DNA of 64,000 bases from Gyrodactylus bullatarudis (GCA_012064415.1 SSNU01000108.1:9662-73661); one strand, 5' to 3'; shown: positions 44,702-56,650, counted from the stretch's first letter. The notes: a model not told the origin generated them from the letters alone. Made by a program: numbers and translations.

Positions 44702-45600
44702 TTGTTTAGTCAATGTGTGAAAATCACTATTAAAATCCCCACAAATATGAAAAGAATAAATGAAGATGAAAAACGTGTAATCGAAAACCTTCTCCAATCA
44801 AATCTAACTTTGAAAGAGATAGCGAATCATTGTGGGGTATCAATAAAAACTGTTAGCAGAATTAAAAATGACAAGCACACTCTTCGTGCTTCAGTCTCTG
44901 GTCGCCGAAAAAGTTTTCCCTTCAAGAGGCTATACGACTTAAATCAAGAAGAGAAATCATGTTGAAACCATTCGGTCAATATAAAAGATTTATTATCCTG
45001 ATGTCAGCTATTCGTTAGTACCTATTTTAATTCAAGAAACAGAACTCTCCATACAAAAATGTCAAGAATATGAATAAACAAGTGAATTCAAGACAAATCC
45101 CCAATCTTATTGAACGCCATAAGAGAGAGAGAGGTTAAAATTCGCCTTGAACAGTATTGATAAGCCTCTCGAATATTGGCTTGGAATGCATTTCATTGAT
45201 GAAGTGACTTTCTCAAACCAAAAGTTCTCAGGATGGGGAAGAGTCCTTTTGATTTGACTATTGCAAGAACGAGACCTATCCAGAAAGAGAAGTTTCCAAA
45301 GAAGAATGTTTTTTGCAAGTATAAAGTATGACAGTGGAATACAATTAACCCAAGAATATGGTAATATTGATAAAAGAAAATTTATCCAACTCTTCAATCA
45401 GAATTTCAGATCATATGATGGATTCAGAACGGAATGGCTTGATGTGCTTATGGACCATGCCCCAGTTGATGATGCAGGTCATGTCAAAGCTTTTTTAATA
45501 AGAGCTAGGATCAACGTCATTGATTTCCCTGCTAAAAGTCCTGATAGTTATGCCATTGAAAATGTTTTTGAAATAATGAAACGATTTTGGTAGGAAAATA
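44702..45600 (+). pseudogene. Tc1/IS630-like transposase, broken
   Basis: The N-terminal frame (44702-44965) has MKRINEDEKRVIENLLQSN and LKEIANHCGVSIKTVSRIKN, a helix-turn-helix, ending in a basic GRRKSF stretch. The middle is frame-disrupted; FIDEVTFSNQKF (about 45195-45230) holds the first catalytic aspartate. The frame 45261-45593 has LMDHAPVDDAGH at the second catalytic position and FPAKSPDSYAIENVFEIMKR, the Tc1-type third acidic segment. Stops and shifts make it inactive. It differs from the IS630-like copy at 1134-2051 and from the Tc1 at 60226-61268. Confidence 0.75.
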
Positions 45601-45765
45601 GTAAAATTAACTCTACTCAAGTTTATTTCTCAAGGTATAAAGTTTCTGGTGACGATTCAACCAACGATATTAACGAAAAAGTTCAGAGATAATTAATTAG
45701 TTATCATTATTTGAGTTAGGTTCTAAACTCATTTGGAAGGTTCAGAAAACAACAAGCGTATATTT

Positions 45766-45806
45766 GAGTGATAAACGTTATATTTTGCCGGGTATCTTCA
45801 GACTCT
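45766..45806 (-). ncRNA. hammerhead ribozyme, slightly decayed, PLE copy
   Basis: The minus strand reads agagt-CTGAAGA-tacccggc-AAAA-tataacgtttat-C-actc. The GAAA has become AAAA, losing the invariant G12, so cleavage should be lost. It lies downstream of the PLE coding region at 45900-47540. Confidence 0.65.
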
Positions 45807-45899
45807 ACCCCGGTAACATTTAAATACTAGTTATCATAATCAATTCCCCAATTGACCATCCATTGGTTCATTTTCTTATTCACTCTAGTGCAATAGGCA

Positions 45900-47540
45900 G
45901 GGGGGAGGTTTGATCCATTGCTTTCGGCTTTTTGATTACTTTTGTCTTTTTAGAAAACCGTCAATCTGTAACTGCCCACTGTGTCTCTTCCTCTTTCGTT
46001 TTGTTGTCGAGCAGTTTTTCTTCTCTCCCTTTTCACTTATTATAGGTTGGCTGATGATTTGATTATCAACTGCTGTTAGTTTCACATTTTGCCAACTCTG
46101 TAATTGTTGCTGGGGCTGGAGATTGAACTGGTGTTTGGTGATTATCAGTTGTTGCTAACGTCTCATTTGTTTCAATATCCTTACCAGTTTCGATCTGTGT
46201 TGAAGATTGGGTGAGGTTGCCTGTATCTTGGTTGAGTATTCTTCCGATTTTTGCAATCTGTTTGCCCTTGATATGGACATCCCGACCTCTGAATTCTAAA
46301 TTCCTTGCCAATTCCTTCTGGACACATAGATTTGGTTTGAGCTTCGTGATTAAATGACTCTCAGCACAACTCAAACTTGCCTGTATTGTTTTGCATGAAT
46401 CATTAGGATTCACCTGGTATAGTATTTTAAAGTTTGATGCATCTGCGGAGTGACCTGTTTCCTGTAGATGGTGCTGAACCGCGCTGTTGTGCTTTGGTCT
46501 TAGATTTTCTCTCAAACTTTCACCAAGACATCGGGTTGTCTGTCATATGAAGAAGCACACAAACAGGTAAACTGATAAATAACTTCGGGATTGGATCTTT
46601 GTTGCGACCATTGGTCAGTTTCGATGTTCTTTGGATCAGTTTGAGCTTCCTTGCAGGAAATCTTCGTCGTGTGATATTTGACAGTTTGTTAGACAAAATA
46701 TTCTTGCTCGCATCTCCTTTGAATGGTAGTACTAGAACCAGGGGTTTTTCGTTGTCGTCTTCTTGCTTTTTTTTCTCCTTGGGGTGCGATTACTTTTCGA
46801 TGAATTTTTCGGGGTATCCATTACACATTAAAAGAGCCTTCAGCTTTGATCTCTCCTCATGTACAAATTCCGCGGACACCAACCGATCAATACTAAGATA
46901 AGCATTGCTAACCACACTCTTTTTTTTCGATTGGAGAAAAACTCTGGTACGGCAAAAATGTGTCGGGGTCATTGTCTTCCGATGGATTCTCGTGACTGCA
47001 CTTGGGCCATCCCGTGAGATTTCAAGATCAAGAAAATTCAGTTTTTCCATCAGACTCTGTTTCATTTGTGAACTTGACATTCGGATGGATTGTATTCAAC
47101 ATTTGGCTAGTTTCACTAACATCTGTGTCTTTGTCCATCAACAAGAATGTATCATCGAGGTATCTGATATATAATCGGGAACTTCTGATTATCTGCTGCA
47201 TTGGCTCCTGTTCAAGGGATACGAGAAACATGTCAGCAAGAAGTGGATCGATCGGACTCCCAATTGCAACTCCGTCAATCTGTCTGTAAAACTGTCCTCC
47301 AAATTTGAAATCAATGTTGATTACCGTCATATATATGAGATCGTTTACTACTTGAGGCAGAATGCTATTCAACTTGTGCAATCCCGGTTCCTTTGTCAAG
47401 GTGACAGAGGAGAACATTTGGATTTGCCCTGAGTTTTGACAGAGCTTCATAATGATACTTCTTTAGTTTTGGAGCGTCCGGATTTCTCTGCTTGAACTGA
47501 GTCAATGGAACTCAATCAATGGAAACCATAAATAGATAAA
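45900..47540 (-). pseudogene. Penelope-like element with internal deletion
   Basis: The minus strand starts with LKKYHYEALSKLRANPNVLL and CHLDKGTG (pre-palm, about 47510-47410), then jumps by deletion to LNSILPQVVNDLIYMTVINI and the PLE signature FYRQIDGVAIGSPIDPLLAD. RYLDDTFLLMD retains both YxDD catalytic aspartates. A frame change leads to KLNFLDLEIS and NAYLSIDRLVSAEFVHEE (47080-46790). The start of the GIY-YIG domain is damaged (46600-46520), and the rest follows: NLRPKHNSAVQHHLQETGHS, CAESHLITKLKPNLCVQKEL and the basic tail (46515-45900). A hammerhead remnant follows at 45766. The order and strand agree with the copy at 18870-20521. Confidence 0.8.
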
Positions 47541-47984
47541 TGTGTTGATAAATACAGGAATGATAGGAATAACCGCACAGTCTGTGTGAACTTGAAATGA
47601 CCTTGAATCCTAATGGCTAGAATATAACGATAATAGAAAAAGTACCAACTCAAATATTTTATACTTAAAATTATGTTTTCAGGTGAAAATTAACAGAACT
47701 GTAATTTTTATCTAATTGTTTACAGCTTGATTATATCCATCGAATAGTCAAATCATAATTTGGTTACTACGATTTGAAAAAATGCAATTGTAATTTGCAA
47801 TTTTGTAAATTTATACATCTTCTTTCTTATTATAATAACACGTTATTGATGCAAATTAATATACTATAATAATAAATCACTCGCAGAAAAATGATTGATC
47901 TTCCAAATACCGAAAAAACTGTACATTTATTGAATATTTTGATAAAGTTATTGTGTTATGTTTAGACTCTATATTTTTGATAGG

Positions 47985-48560
47985 ACTTCACTTTCTGATA
48001 CAACTGTAATTGACCGGATCCTTGTTACGGTCGTTGAGTAACTGTGTTCTCTTCGACAGGAACCGTACCTTGTGTCCAGGGAAGGTTTCTGTTGTGATTT
48101 TGGTCAACCTGTGTTTTCGGCGTGTTTTCGAATAAATCCTTTTTAGTAGCCACATTGTTCAAATTTCCGCTCTTCTTCCTGAAGGTGTGTGGAGACTACT
48201 CGCTGTATTTTGATAAATTCAATTCTCACTGCACTTCTTTTTGTTTCGATTGGATTGAAGCTAATGAATGGCATATATTGCAGAGGGATACCGGGCTTTC
48301 TGTGTATTCTTGAGATGAAGTCTTCTGTACTTGCGAGTCTCCCGATGAAAGCTTCGAGGAAACTTAAGGAATAATTGCACCTTTGATGGTGTTAGCCATC
48401 TTGGAGAATTCTAAAGATGCCAAAAATACCTCAGCTAGGAATGGATCAAGGGGGGTTCCCATCGCAACTCCATCATTTTTTCGAAAGTAGGAGCCATCAA
48501 ATTTGTCATGAAGATAAGTGAGCAGACATCCTCGGTCTTTGGGATGGTCTAATGGATGTT
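47985..48560 (-). pseudogene. Penelope-like RT relic, second family
   Basis: The minus strand reads RGCLLTYLHDKFDGSYFRKN, then DGVAMGTPLDPFLAEVFLAS and LEFSKMANTIKGAI (48530-48370), the PLE palm signature. It then reads FISRIHRKPGIPLQYMPFIS and FNPIETKRSAVR (48320-48230), the post-palm connector. The YxDD box is lost in a deletion between them. It diverges clearly from the neighbouring copy at 45900-47540. Confidence 0.65.
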
Positions 48561-49640
48561 TGATTTCAATTAAATCTTATTCACTGTTCTACTATTAAAG
48601 ATTTCAGATTCATGAATGGCTCAAAAAAATCTACCTATTAAATGTAGGGAACAACCCTTTACATTTGAATCTCTATCTTAAGCCTGATGATATTCAAACC
48701 TACATATCTTTCTTATTTTTCTACTTACCGGAAAAAAAATTTTTTGACTGTGAAAAAATTTTTTTTATGAAATATCTTAATTAACTAGAATTATTTCGCT
48801 CTAGGTGCTTAGGTTATATATCCCACAAGTTCGTCGTATTTTGTAATGGATTACTTCATGTCGCTGAATGTTACAGCTTACTAACAGATACCACCGTGAC
48901 TAGTACGAAAGAATCTTACAGAAAATATAGTTTCAGCATTTAAAATATCTTAATTTCACATTATTGTTCTATCTGACCAGTTTAGTATATTTTGATATCA
49001 CCAGATCAAAATCAAAGTTACGCAATTAAGGGAAAAGTTATTAAATGGTTCTAAAATCATAAGGAAGTTGAGAGCTACAGAATCTAATTATATGCTTGAT
49101 GAAGATCAACAATATCATTGCTTTAATGAGAATGTATCTTTGGTTTTCATTTAGTTTTACCTGGTTTCAGATTCAAATATAATTAATTGTTAATTGTACA
49201 TAGATCGTGCAAAAAAGATTTGAATGCTATATGCTTTGGAAACAGTTATCTGAGTAAATATCCTAAATCAGACACAACCAACGGAAGAAATTGTTCTAAA
49301 GTGAGTTATGATAATTCGTTCTCTGTTGATTTTTAAGCAAATGAAAAATGTATCATAGGTACAAGATCTTGGTAGTAAAACATGTTTTTGATCTTAACTT
49401 TAACTAAGGGCATAAAAACCTGTATTCAACAACGAAACTTTCTTTAGATGATAGCTTGTTCAATATATTATCTAATATTTTTTTAATAAGCTAAATACTG
49501 TTGGACACCTTCATTGATGATATATCACTTGAAAAAGGTTGCTTGATTCTGATTATCCGCAATAAATTTCACCATGTTTGTTGGGTCTCAACCAATCAGA
49601 ATCAAGCTACCTTTTCAAGTGTTAAACCTTTATATTATGA
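48561..49640. other. 1.1 kb without recognised gene
   Basis: AT-rich. The pair aaaaaggttgcttgattctgatt (about 49535) and aatcagaatcaagctaccttttcaag (about 49597-49622) forms an inverted repeat of about 25 bp close to the start of the next PLE fragment. No coding region recognised. Confidence 0.45.
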
Positions 49641-49689
49641 TGGAAGGTGACCAAAAGTATCTAGTATGGAGTAATCTACCTCTTCACGT

Positions 49690-50335
49690 GTTCATGCAGT
49701 GCGAAATATGTTGGCCAAACGACGAGAACTCTGGGCGAGAGAGTCAAGGAGCACCTGAGGCTTAAACACAATAGTGCTGTACAACAACACCTACACGAGA
49801 CGGGTCCCTTAGCTGATGAAGGAAACTTCTCAATCCTTTACCAATCTCAAAATTGTGTGTACAAAAAATGATTGCCGCGAATCTGGGCATCACAGGCCGT
49901 GACAGGTTCAAAAAAGGAAAGCAATTGGCCAAGATTGAAGGAATCCTCAAGCCTACAGTTCTAACCCCTCCCAAATTTTGCTCGACTCAATGCGAAAATC
50001 AAAATGAAACCTCAGAGAAGTTGGCTGTAGCCAATAATCAGCATTCAATAGAGCAGATCCCTAGCCTAACAACTAATGTAGAGTTGGTTACAAGTGAAAA
50101 ATCCGAGAAGTCAACAGTAGTTGATTATCAAATTATGAGCCAACCCTTAATTAGTTGGAAGAGGTGAAAAAGGATCAAACTTGTAGTCAACCTGCAATTA
50201 ATGCTAAAGAAGTGAGGAAAACCAATCAGCCAATTAAGAGAAAACGAAAAAGATACAGTGGGCAGTTACTGATGGATGAATTCCTAAAGTGTAAAGGGGG
50301 CCCAAGCATGGAGAAGAAACGAAAGTAAAACTGCC
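49690..50335 (+). pseudogene. Penelope-like GIY-YIG endonuclease and tail
   Basis: The plus strand from about 49697 encodes CSAKYVGQTTRTLGERVKEH (YVG half of the GIY-YIG domain), then HNSAVQQHLHETGPL and FSILYQSQ. A frameshift near 49855 leads into the frame 49853-50167: LCVQKMIAANL, GITGRDRFKKGKQLAKIEGI, and the tail STVVDYQIMSQPLIS. After another shift it ends LLMDEFLKC and MEKKRK at about 50329. The tail is lysine-rich, suggesting nuclear or nucleic-acid binding. It is followed 110 bp later by the best-preserved hammerhead. No RT is present, so it is 5'-truncated. Confidence 0.75.
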
Positions 50336-50442
50336 TGGAAACAGAATGGCAAATTGACACCCCTCCCTCTCTGAGCAATAATTTTAAACCAATGGAAGGG
50401 CAGAAATAACATGCATTGTAACACTATAAATGTCAGTCCGGG

Positions 50443-50488
50443 ATTAAGTCTGAAGAGACCCGGCGAAATAAAACGTTTATCACTTAAT
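50443..50488 (+). ncRNA. hammerhead ribozyme (type I), intact
   Basis: Stem I strand attaagt 50443-50449; core CTGAAGA 50450-50456; stem-loop II gacccggc 50457-50464; GAA(A) 50465-50468; stem III ataaa/tttat with an acg loop (50468-50480); cleavage-site C 50481; stem I return acttaat 50482-50488. Stem I pairs over all 7 bases and stem III over 5. All invariant core positions are present. Stem II is weak (G-C closing pair, A-G, C-G). It lies 110 bp after the PLE tail, as expected for a terminal-repeat ribozyme that processes the element's RNA. Confidence 0.88.
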
Positions 50489-51039
50489 TTTTTGCTTGTT
50501 CTCCAACCTTCCTTATGAGCCTAGAATCGAATAACAATAAACTAAGGTTATTTGAGTCTAAAATCATTGTGAATAGAAATTTTGGAGCCTTAAAATTATT
50601 TTAACTATCCAAATGAAGCAAGAGTTGCTCCTTTGCGTTTGGTCTGATTAAAGGCTCATTTTGTCATGCTTCCAATTAGCTAAAACGAAATTTCGTTGGA
50701 GTAAATATACTCTATCTTGCAATTCAGCGCTATACAGAAGAACCTTCGAATTTTATTTGGATAAAACTGTAACTTTGAAAATGCTATTTTTATTATTTTG
50801 ATAGGATAAATGATTGGGAGATTGAAGGGCAGAAAAGCAATGCGGGATTGACACATTAATTATTATTAATACTTTATAAACCCATGCGTAATTTTTCGGA
50901 CTTTTGAGGCAGGGAAATTTCTCTACAGCTATTCTACTCCATTACTAAATTGTAATTTAGTATACTTGTTTAACTCATTATTTCTAGATATATATACATT
51001 TTTCATAGTTAAGGAAATTAATAATACTCTTTTTTATTC
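50489..51039. other. no recognised gene
   Basis: AT-rich sequence between the PLE end and LINE B3. Nothing recognised. Confidence 0.5.
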
Positions 51040-51310
51040 TTCTGTTTTAGTTAAGGAATCTCGAGTTAATATCTTTCTTGAATTCAAATAAACTCATTCT
51101 TTTTATGATATTTGGTAACTTTTCAAATAATTTTTTGCTTCTGGTGAAGATTGCCAGGAAGACTTTGGGAAGAGTCGGGTACTTTTTAATGAGTAGAAAG
51201 CTTTTGATATCTATTCGAACCATTATTGATTTAGATGGTAGACTGAGTTTTTTTCTGTATGGTTCAAACATTTCACGTCAGGAAATTTTGGCAACTTTCT
51301 GAGAACTTTA
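51040..51310 (-). pseudogene. LINE family B, 3' fragment (B3)
   Basis: Minus-strand YRKKLSLPSKSIMVRIDIKS and IIKRMSLFEFKKDINSRFLN match the C-terminus of B2. The DNA 51045-51140 matches 36830-36920 almost exactly, including the end of the LINE (ttttagttaaggaatctcga). It is truncated just upstream of the C-terminal domain. Confidence 0.75.
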
Positions 51311-51469
51311 TTTTGTCATTTAAATATGAATGAAAAAACGGAAATTTGTATTTTTTAATTTATGAATACATTTTAAGTATAACTTTTCATATTATCTTAT
51401 TGTGAATATTTTTCTCTTTCGACTGTTGTGTGTTACATCAAATCAACAGGATTTTTGATTAAAACCTAT

Positions 51470-51545
51470 ATTGTCGACCAAACAATCGGGTTAGATACAA
51501 TAGTCAAATGCTCGGTATGAAAAGGGCAAATCCAACATGATGGGA
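51470..51545 (+). pseudogene. Tigger C-terminal remnant
   Basis: The sequence ttagatacaatagtcaaatg and the following caacatgatgg match the complement of the E2 Tigger C-terminus (TIVKCW...LIQPD). Only about 70 bp is recognisable. Confidence 0.5.
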
Positions 51546-51581
51546 TACCATTTTTCAATTTAATTCAATGAAATGAAAATT

Positions 51582-52370
51582 TTATTTTGAGACATTAATT
51601 GCCTTATTTCCTTGAAAATATTTATACCAATCATACAGGTTAGCTGACGCACATAATGAATCTCTTATCATTCTGTTCCTTCTTTCTATAGTTCCATTAC
51701 TTTTTGGATTATATGCTGAAGTATATCTATGTTCTATCTCACATGATTTAAATTTGTTTTTCATTATTTTAGACATGAAGGCTTTTCCTTGGTCTGTTGT
51801 TATTACTAATGGATAACCTTTGGTTTCACACCATGTTTTTCTGAAAGTTTCCCATATTTTTTCGGCACTTTCATCTTTTATAGGTTCTAATTTTATTAAT
51901 TTAGATTTCCTGTCAATGATGCACAGTATTTTATTATATCCTTGTGACTCTTTTACTGTTAATGTATTACTTACAGCAGGAATTGCAGATATTTCTGATT
52001 TGGTATGTCTAAAAATCTTTCCTTTCTGACAGCCTATACATGACAGAACTTATTATTTTATTTGAGTATGCATTTTATGCCATACATATCTTTTTTGTAT
52101 GAACTTTCGGGTTGCCTTTATACCCATGTGAGTAGGATTATGGCTCTTCTCGAATATCTCTGTTATTAATGATTTTGGAATTATCGGGCGGGGACCATTA
52201 TCATTAATTTGACAAAAAATATTATGGCTCTTTTTGTTGTTTTCTATTTTTATCCATTCTCATTTATATGTTTTTTTATACTCTAATATTTCTTTTTTAT
52301 TATTCTTTTGTCCTTTCTCCAATTTCTCTAAGTTGACTCTGGAGTTCGTAGACTCTATCATTGCTATGCT
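51582..52370 (-). pseudogene. gypsy integrase
   Basis: In shifting minus frames, the RNase H end (ADALSRAPISIAMIES) leads to an H2C2 zinc finger (HNPTHMGIKATRKFIQKRYV; CIGCQKGK) and a catalytic core: NKILCIIDRKSKLIKLEPI, the second catalytic aspartate in ITTDQGKAF, and glutamate in SAYNPKSNGTIERRNRMI. The segment with the first catalytic aspartate is not clearly readable. The C-terminal part (chromodomain or GPY/F) is missing. Confidence 0.75.
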
Positions 52371-53280
52371 AATCGGGGCTCTCGATAACGCATCTGCAAC
52401 GACGTTTGTCTCTCCTCTTATATGTTCGACCTCTGGGACAAATTGACTGATATATTCTAATGTGTATTCTGTCTATGTATGCCGATCTTTTTTCTTTTAC
52501 ATCGACTTTTTGGATAGTTTGGGTTAGAGTCTTGTTATCAGTTTTTAATTTTATTACTCTGTATCTTATTAGATACTCAAATTTTCTGCATGCTTCTTCC
52601 ATGGCTAGTATTTCTAGAGTATTTATATGTTTATTCTTCTCACAAGGCTTTAATGATCTAGAGAAAAATGCTATTGGTCTCATGTCATTTCCTTCCTTTT
52701 GTTGTAGTACGGCTCCTATCCCTTCGTAGGATGCGTCTGCACAGATTTCCAATGGTAATGTTGGGTCTGGGTATTTTAATACTACGTTTTCCTTAAGTTT
52801 AGTTTTGAATTCATTAAATGCTGCTTTTTGCGTTTCATTCAATGTTATTTTTCCATCTTTTTCTTTGATTTGTGCAATGGCTGTTCGTAGTCTAGTTTCT
52901 ACAGAAGCGGCGTTTTTTATAAATTTTCTATAGAAATTACACATCCCGAGAAACCTTTGTACCTCTTTTTTTGATTTGGGCTCAGGGTATTTTTCTATGG
53001 CCTCTATTTTTTCGTAGTTGGTCTCTATACCATTTTTACTTATTACGTGTCCAAGGAATTCTATTTTTGTTTTTCCCATTTCACATTTTTCTTTGCTGAT
53101 TTTTACTTTGTTTTCAGCTAACATTTTTAATACTTCATCAACATGTTCTTTATGCTCGTTCCAGTTCTCGCTGGCTTTCAGTATATCATCAACGTATGCA
53201 ATCAAATTTGGATTTTTTCTGAATAAACAATCTATAAAGGTTTGCCATGTTGCGCTTGCATTACACAGTCCGTAAGGCAT
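52369..53280 (-). pseudogene. gypsy reverse transcriptase palm and RNase H
   Basis: A 303-residue minus-strand frame. PYGLCNASATWQTFID and the catalytic AYVDDIL (about residues 28-34) are followed by EFLGHVISKNGIETNYEK and KEVQRFLGMCNFYRKFIKNA. The RNase H part has D in LEICADASYEGIGAVL, E in NTLEILAMEEACRKF and D in KLKTDNKTL. This whole block is uninterrupted and well conserved. It joins the preceding frame through a one-base deletion near 53313, in a run of A. The frame is lost again at about 52400. Confidence 0.9.
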
Positions 53281-53312
53281 ACCGATATATTGAAATCCAC
53301 CAAATGGGGTTA

Positions 53313-54227
53313 CTATGCAGGTTTTTTCTCTTTTTCTGCAACTTTTATTTGATGAAAGGCATTTTTGCAGTCGATCTTTGAGAAGTATTTTTTGTTGCAG
53401 AATTTTATTATGACATCATTTATATTAGGAATAGGGTACGTGTTCTTTACAGTGATTTTATTTAATTCTCTATTATCACATATTCTAACCTTTCCTTTCT
53501 TTATAGAATCCGCCGGTAGGGTTATTGCGCTTGCCCATTCCGAATTTGATTCCTGCATGATGCCTTCATTCACTAATTGGTAGATTTTCTCTTTTACTTT
53601 GTCTACCATTGATGGATGAATTCTTCTTACGGCAGCGTGACACGGATTTCCTTTTACGTCTATCCTATGTTCTATGCCTTCAATAAATTGGTGTTTTTCT
53701 TCTTGTTTGTAATTTTTTATTAACTCATTTAGAATCTCATCCTCCTTTACTATTGAGTAACATTGATAATTTTCATCTTCGTAAATTAAACATTTTTTAA
53801 CTTTTTCATGTTTTTTGTTTACGAGATTTTGATTAATTGAATCTAATATAAGCTCGTGTTTTCTCAAAAATTCTATGCCAACGCAATTGAAACCAACAGG
53901 AGCAAATATGAATTCGTGTATAAAAATATTTTTATTTAACTTTAAATTTATTTCTTGCTTCTTGTTGTATGGAATTAGCTTTCCCCCGGCGCCTTTTAGC
54001 TGTCCTCTTGGAGCCATTTTGGAGGCGGGTTCATCTATAATAGATACATTAGATCCAGTGTCAATTAAAAATAACTTTTTTGAATTTTCACATCTGAATG
54101 CTAGTCTATGTTTCATGTTATCATTGCTTACTTTATTTACTTCTTCTTTTTTAAACTGGCACTTTGTTTCGTTTGAACAGAACTTTGCCAGAGGTCTAAA
54201 TTTGTAATGGGTAGGACAAAATTTCAT
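53313..54227 (-). pseudogene. gypsy protease and RT fingers
   Basis: A 304-residue minus-strand frame. The aspartic protease motif LFLIDTGSNVSIID is at about residues 53-66, preceded by CPTHYKFRPLAKFC, typical of the gag-protease junction in invertebrate gypsy elements. The RT fingers follow: HRIDVKGNPCHAAVRRIHPS, EGIMQESNSEWASAITLPAD and VRICDNRELNKITVKNTYPI. The first catalytic aspartate is in FSKIDCKNAFHQI. The frame ends at a frameshift just before the FGGFQYIGMPYGLCNA segment. Confidence 0.9.
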
Positions 54228-54384
54228 TGTTCTGCCTTTTATTGTGAATTCGATTACTTCCTTATCTTCTCTGGCCTTTTTAGCTTTCGAGACGAAGTTT
54301 ATTTCTTGAACTTTAGGACGAAACTCATGGATTTTTGAACCATTTCTGCTAGTTCGTCACTTGATTTCTCTTCAATATACAGAA

Positions 54385-54738
54385 TTATGGCTGCATAATC
54401 ACTGAGATCCAATGTTTTTGTAAAGAGTGCTTTCCTTCATTCCTTTCATTCGTGCAACATTCTTTAATTTTAATGAGTCTATGAAGAGGCTCTTCTATTT
54501 TTGATGAAGAGTCTAATATTTCTTCGAATCTCTTTGAATTGGTTTTCGATGCTTTTGCAGTAATATAGTCAATGATTTGTTCGGCGGACATCTTCTTATC
54601 TTTAGCTTGTTGGAAGTAGTCTTTAATCTTAGGCTTCTCTGAGCATTTAGATTGATAAATTGCCGTCATCATAAGGTCTTTTCTTATTTCATCGTCCTCT
54701 TTGAACAGTTCTTTAATGAATTCATCATCTTCTGCCAT
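54385..54738 (-). pseudogene. gypsy gag-like N-terminal fragment
   Basis: A 117-residue minus-strand frame beginning MAEDDEFIKELFKEDDEIRK, acidic then lysine-rich, with AEQIIDYITAKASKTNSKRF. It lies directly upstream of the protease on the same strand, so I infer gag. No CCHC zinc knuckle is visible; it may fall in the disrupted 54230-54385 interval. Confidence 0.5.
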
Positions 54739-56239
54739 GATTAGTAGTAATCACGTTTATAACTAGAATGGTCTCGTAAGGAATTCTGTTTTATTGACCA
54801 ATATAAACAATCTCTATCACTTAGTTTTCAATTGTACAATCTTAATTTTGTTTTAATATTTCATATTTATGGATAATTTATAATATTTGCAAACTATTTT
54901 TGGATTGTACTTTCTGTGATGGATTATTGTCATATTGTCCTTTATCTGTGAGTCGATTCACTATATAAATAAAATGTGTAGCACCATTTGAAAGAGTAGA
55001 AAAAGTTATGTACATTGACAAATCTTTCTCAAACCACCATTAAAAGTGCCTGAATAGTTTGATTTTGATGTTATATCCAGGTTTGATAGATTATCGAAGG
55101 TTAAAAAACAATTCAATCGAAATTCAGAATTCTGATTTCTCTGCCCACATTTGTTGCTTGGGAGAAGCCGACAAATATTCTTTTTCCGTGTTTTGGAGGG
55201 GCTTGTAATTCTCGTTTGTTCTTAATCCTCGCATGACCTTCAGTCAGCAACCTCAGAAAAATTTGTTTTATTTATCTAGTCAACTTTTTTTCAGAAACAG
55301 AAAATATGTTCAAACAAGCTTAGCAGTTAATTCCCAGAAATAAAGTTTTTGTTGGTCATTAAAAATTTCTCACTAAAACGTAATGAAAAAATCTTTGATT
55401 TTTACCATCATGTGATCCATGCTTATCTAGAACAGCCAAGAAATTTTAGTCTCTAATTTCTAGTATTTTACTATTTCGGAGTTGTTCTTATCAATTTCAA
55501 TTTTGATTCTTCTCTCTATCAAATCAGGATAGAGCAAAACGAGCTAAAGCAACATTCAGTCAGACTTAAATATATAGTAGTAGTAAATTATATTCAGCGT
55601 GAAATATCAAGCTTCTATTTGATTTCCCATTCCCATACCCTCCCAATGGTTAGTCATAGGGTTGAAAATTTATATATACATAGGTATGTATACAAACATG
55701 ACAATTAGAAGTTTGCATATCGACATCGAGCTGTTGCATGAGTCAGCCGATATCGTTAGAAAAAATAAATTTTTCATTCTTAAGTTTGGTAAAGAACTGA
55801 ATAAAGCTTTTGCCTCTTTTGGGGTATTAAATTGAGACTTTCATCAACGAATCGTCTTCGTTTTAATGCTTGCGATGTTTGTGATTAGTTTAACAAGTCG
55901 TCTTTATCTTCTTGTGGATAATATTGCCAAAGTTCTTCGAAAATATTTTCTAGCGATGAAAGGATCTTCAAGAGGAATTAGAAGTCAAGTGAATATTTAG
56001 TCATAAAGCTTCTCATCAGCTTAATATTTATGAGAATATGCAAATTCCTCTTATTGGTGCAAAAGGTAGTTAGGGATAGTTAGAGGTTAAGGGTAGTAAA
56101 AGGTTAAACTATCATCTTCTTTTCACGAATTCATCCCTCTTTTTGTGTTAGTGGGAGAGTTTTGGTTTCTCAGCGCTACCACTAATTACAGGCTGTGAAT
56201 TTGATTTCTAACTTCTGTTACCTTCTCTTGGTCGACATT
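54739..56239. other. 1.5 kb without recognised gene
   Basis: AT-rich with no convincing coding region. A possibly eroded PLE end (cagcgtgaaatatcaagctt) lies near 55598, and KDEFVKRR-like tail wording is faintly readable on the minus strand near 56130. Neither is called. Confidence 0.4.
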
Positions 56240-56650
56240 ACCTTTTGTAGAAGGATACAAGTTATTGTTCAAGTACCGACCAATTCTCGACATGTCAGCC
56301 ACTGATCAGCATAAGCTGTTAAAATGATTCAGCGACATCTTGAACCGTTGAAGAATGAGTTGTGCCTAAACTGAAAAGTGTGAATTTTAAAACATACAAA
56401 ATGATATTCATTGATTTCAGTTTATTGCTCACAAAATTAAGAGAAACGGTAAAGTTAAAAAGTGATAAATTAAAAAATTTCTATATACTTGCAGAATTTC
56501 ACCTAACATTATTTTTGACCTGATTATCATGATTGTCTAAAATATCGATTTTGTTTTGTGAAAGTTAATACAAACTGAGACGCGATGGGTAGTCCAATCT
56601 GTCCACTAATTGCTGAGATATTTAATCACAGGAGTTAGTGATGATGTATA
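56240..56650 (+). pseudogene. decayed Penelope-like RT fragment
   Basis: The plus strand reads KYRPILDMSATDQHK (56268), then a string matching SVEF...LLD in shifted frames, then ISPNIIFDLIIMIV and TRWVVQSVH where better copies have ICRIPPNVIPDLIMMTVQNI and DGVAMGNSIGP. The DNA between 56490 and 56640 aligns with 33490-33650 with many substitutions. It is far more eroded than the copy at 33240. Confidence 0.6.

Larger units (their letters stand above)
51582..54738 (-). mobile_element. Ty3/gypsy retrotransposon, internal region, no LTRs seen
   Basis: The minus strand, in order: gag-like (54738-54385), protease, reverse transcriptase, RNase H, integrase (to 51582). This is the Ty3/gypsy order. 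I compared the flanks 54740-55100 and 51310-51580 by eye and saw no shared LTR. Frameshifts occur near 54230-54385, 53310, 52375 and 51780. The 3' end of integrase is truncated next to a Tigger remnant. Confidence 0.9.

Noticed and set aside
51310..55100. LTRs for the gypsy element
   Set aside because: I compared both flanks by eye and found no shared terminal sequence; a computed dot plot could still reveal diverged LTRs.
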